Source of the DNA: JBOIBN01 sp050739575
GTDB taxonomy: Bacteria > Pseudomonadota > Gammaproteobacteria > JAKDMP01
Reading direction: 5' to 3'
Assembly: GCA_050739575.1 (NCBI GenBank)
Contig: JBOIBN010000006.1
Location: 1 to 52,928 of the forward strand
Length of the DNA: 52,928 nucleotides
The notes beneath the pieces were generated by a model. The model saw only the letters and a list, made by a program, of their open reading frames with translations. It was not told the origin of the DNA and did no database searches. A program made the translations under genes and the position numbers. Positions 51,061 through 52,928 of this stretch are shown here, one piece after another (positions within the stretch are counted from its first letter, which is position 1; every line of letters begins with the position of its first letter).

Positions 51061-52581
51061 ATGCGCCTAGCCTCTTTTCTCATCGCTTTCGTTTTCGGGC
51101 TGCTGCCGGGCGTAGCCGCGGCGGGAGCGCCGGTACCTGATTCGGCCGCCGCCGCGGCGACATCGAGCCAGGATGTCTTCAACCTCAACCTGCCCAAGCT
51201 CGGCTTGGCCGGCGGCGGCGCGTTCCCGCTATGGAAGGCCGAATTCATCGGACGCCAGATTTACTACGAGATCCAGGAGGAAGGCGGCGTACTGAACGAT
51301 CCTCTCGTCGCCAGTTATGCGGATTATCTCGGCCACCGGCTTTCTTCCGTCGCCAATGGCCCCGACGAACCCTTCCATTACTTTGCCGTGCTCGATCCAG
51401 AAATCAACGCCTTCGCCCTGCCTGGCGCCTTCGTCGGCGTCAACTCCGGACTCATCGAGGCCACTCGCAGCGAGGACGAACTGGCCGGCGTGCTCGCGCA
51501 CGAGACCGCACACGTCGTGCAGCGGCACATCGCGCGCGAGGTGGCGGATTCGCATTACAACAACCTGATAGATCTCGCAATCCTGCTCGGTGCGATTGCC
51601 GTCGCAGCGGCCAACCCGGATCTCGCCGCCGGCGCGATCACCGGCGCCGAAGGCGGAGTCACCCAGCGCGCAGTCAACTACACCCGCGCGGACGAGATGG
51701 AGGCGGATCGGGTCGGCATCTCGATTCTCGCCCGCGCCCACTTCAATCCGCAGGGGATGATCGAATTCTTCGAATATATGGAACAGGAATATGCCCTGCA
51801 GGGTTACCAGATACCGGAATTCCTGAGCGATCATCCGCTCGATCTCACACGCATATCGGAAGCCGAGGAACGCGCGAAGAATCTCCACGTCATGGCGGCG
51901 CCGGAAGATCCCAACTACGCGTTGATGAAAGCGCGAATCCGCGTGCTCACCAGCGACGACCTCGACGCAACGCTCGTTTACTTCCGCACCCAGTCGAAAG
52001 TGCGGAGCGACCCTTGGTATCGCAAAGCCGCGGTGTATGGCGAGGTGCTCTGTCTTACGCAATTGAACGAAGGCAAACAGGCGCTCGCGCTCATCAAGCC
52101 GCTCGCGGCGGCACACTCCGACAATATCGCGCTACAACTGGCGCTGGCCGAAGCCATGATCGCAGCCGGTCAAACCAAGGCGGGACTGGAGGCGCTCGCA
52201 CAGGACAATGCGCTTTACGCTCCCAGTCTCCCGACCGCCATGACCTATGCCCGCGCGCTGTTCAATGCCAACAAATTTGGTCAGACAGTGGCGGTGTTAC
52301 TCCCGCTTGCGCAACTCGACGGAAACGATCCGATATACGACCCCGACCTTTACCAGCTCCTCGGCTCGGCCGCGGACAAATCGGGCAATCAGGGCTTGTC
52401 CTATCTTTCAATGGCAAACTATTTCGCTGGCCGCGGCCAATACAGGTTCGCCATCATCCAGCTTCGCCTGGGCCTGGAAACGCCGAATCTATCACCCGGA
52501 CGCCGCGAACAGATGCAGTCATTACGCAAGCAACTCGAAGCCGATCAGAAGCAAGCCAAAAAACTCGGCGTCGCGCAGTAA
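51061..52581 (+). CDS. bepA: Periplasmic M48 metalloprotease with TPRs, BepA-like
   Basis: 506 residues. A signal peptide (MRLASFLIAFVFGLLPGVAA) leads to the periplasm. The M48 peptidase domain has VLAHETAHVVQRHIARE (HExxH) and the zinc glutamate in DEMEADRVG. TPR repeats fill residues about 300-490. BepA/YfgC degrades misassembled outer-membrane proteins and helps LptD folding. ATG 51061 begins the signal peptide; the TTG at 51046 is not favoured. Last gene before the right-hand IS. The gap 52,582-52,794 holds no gene, only a 9-bp inverted pair GAGCTATCC (52624-52632) / GGATAGCTC (52741-52749). Confidence 0.9.
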   Translation: MRLASFLIAFVFGLLPGVAAAGAPVPDSAAAAATSSQDVFNLNLPKLGLAGGGAFPLWKAEFIGRQIYYEIQEEGGVLNDPLVASYADYLGHRLSSVANGPDEPFHYFAVLDPEINAFALPGAFVGVNSGLIEATRSEDELAGVLAHETAHVVQRHIAREVADSHYNNLIDLAILLGAIAVAAANPDLAAGAITGAEGGVTQRAVNYTRADEMEADRVGISILARAHFNPQGMIEFFEYMEQEYALQGYQIPEFLSDHPLDLTRISEAEERAKNLHVMAAPEDPNYALMKARIRVLTSDDLDATLVYFRTQSKVRSDPWYRKAAVYGEVLCLTQLNEGKQALALIKPLAAAHSDNIALQLALAEAMIAAGQTKAGLEALAQDNALYAPSLPTAMTYARALFNANKFGQTVAVLLPLAQLDGNDPIYDPDLYQLLGSAADKSGNQGLSYLSMANYFAGRGQYRFAIIQLRLGLETPNLSPGRREQMQSLRKQLEADQKQAKKLGVAQ

Positions 52582-52794
52582 GCCGCAATCCAGTTATGAC
52601 CTCGTAAGAGAGCGCTGATCCCTGAGCTATCCTCGACGCATGGGCTCAATCTTGAACTCATTTGTGTAATGTTTCCGTGTCGACATCGAACATCTCCATC
52701 GGAGACTATTGCCCCCTTTGTTAGATGTCCCCGACACCCGGGATAGCTCGGAAACGAGGGTAGTTCATGCTGATCCCATTGAGCCCGCATTGAT

Positions 52795-52928
52795 TGTAGG
52801 GATGGTAATCCCCCCCGAAAGTAGCGGTATTCAGAAGTAGAATTTTCTCTTATTGGAGCGAGGAGGTTCTACGTGAAGAAGTTTCGATTCAGCGACAGTC
52901 AGATCATGGGCATTTTGAAGCAGGCCGA
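52795..52928 (+). mobile_element. Left end of an IS3-family insertion sequence
   Basis: The element probably starts at TGTAGGGATGG (52795), since IS3 elements begin with TG. The 52,797-52,840 terminal repeat matches the reverse complement of 89-128 at the left end of the window. AGGAGG at 52861-52866 is the ribosome site of orfA. The element runs off the window. Confidence 0.75.
52873..52928 (+). CDS. IS3-family transposase OrfA, N-terminal fragment
   Basis: GTG start 6 bases after AGGAGG. The readable 18 codons give VKKFRFSDSQIMGILKQA, the typical start of the IS3-family helix-turn-helix subunit A. It is cut by the window end. In full elements OrfA and OrfB are joined by a -1 frameshift. 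Confidence 0.85.
   Translation, partial: MKKFRFSDSQIMGILKQA

Noticed and set aside
52582..52794. Gene in the 3' flank of bepA (81-codon minus frame)
   Set aside because: No motif, no ribosome site and atypical composition; it overlaps the bepA end and is best left as intergenic sequence.

Overview
The window looks like chromosomal DNA of a high-GC gammaproteobacterium. Three things suggest this: the order gyrA-serC-hisC-aroA-cmk-rpsA-ihfB-lapA-lapB-galU, a Pseudomonas/Xanthomonas-type pilGHIJ-chpA twitching chemosensory operon beside gshB, and dispersed hairpin repeats (CCTACTTTCG...CGAAAGTAGG) of a kind I associate with Xanthomonadales-like genomes. I cannot name the genus. Both ends of the window lie inside direct-oriented copies of an IS3-family insertion sequence: the orfB 3' end at the left and the orfA 5' end at the right. 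The piece may therefore be an assembly contig broken at a multicopy IS.

Layout. 1-1,461: IS end, a 5'-truncated orphan gene, a 141-bp MITE-like element and two copies of a 246-bp direct repeat. 1,462-2,909: parA and rsmG, with neither parB nor mnmG beside them. 3,050-7,989: methylcitrate cycle genes prpB, prpC and prpD, accompanied by two paralogous membrane-anchored proteins of 195 residues and unknown function. 8,374-12,744: accessory genes, namely a DoxX-like membrane protein, dinB, a secreted SgcJ/EcaC-like protein, and a three-gene operon of membrane protein, HAD nucleotidase and HExxH protein. 12,835-16,752: one 1,305-residue SF1 helicase fused to a phospholipase-D-type nuclease domain and a zinc ribbon. 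This architecture matches type II Mokosh anti-phage defence and is the most interesting gene here.

17,078-24,028: an acyl-CoA synthetase, then a B12 locus (cobalamin riboswitch, btuB-like receptor, PduO-type adenosyltransferase) facing a convergent ampD-ampE-btuF operon. 24,060-32,244: the complete Pil-Chp signalling operon pilG-pilH-pilI-pilJ-chpA-chpC, without local methyltransferase or methylesterase genes. 32,358-35,437: gshB, a frameshifted mtfA, an msrA fragment and a ferritin-like protein. 35,650-47,448: tRNA-Asn and the long minus-strand housekeeping block galU to gyrA, lacking pheA and tyrA. 47,577-52,581: plus-strand genes mtaD, ubiG, gph, a squalene/phytoene-synthase-like protein and bepA, then the right-hand IS.

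Functionally, the prp genes detoxify or use propionyl-CoA. The B12 genes scavenge and activate cobalamin. The Pil-Chp operon senses surfaces and controls type IV pili. The gyrA-galU block mixes DNA topology, aromatic and serine metabolism, translation and LPS control. The helicase-nuclease and the many short repeats mark the left 17 kb as the more mobile, accessory part.
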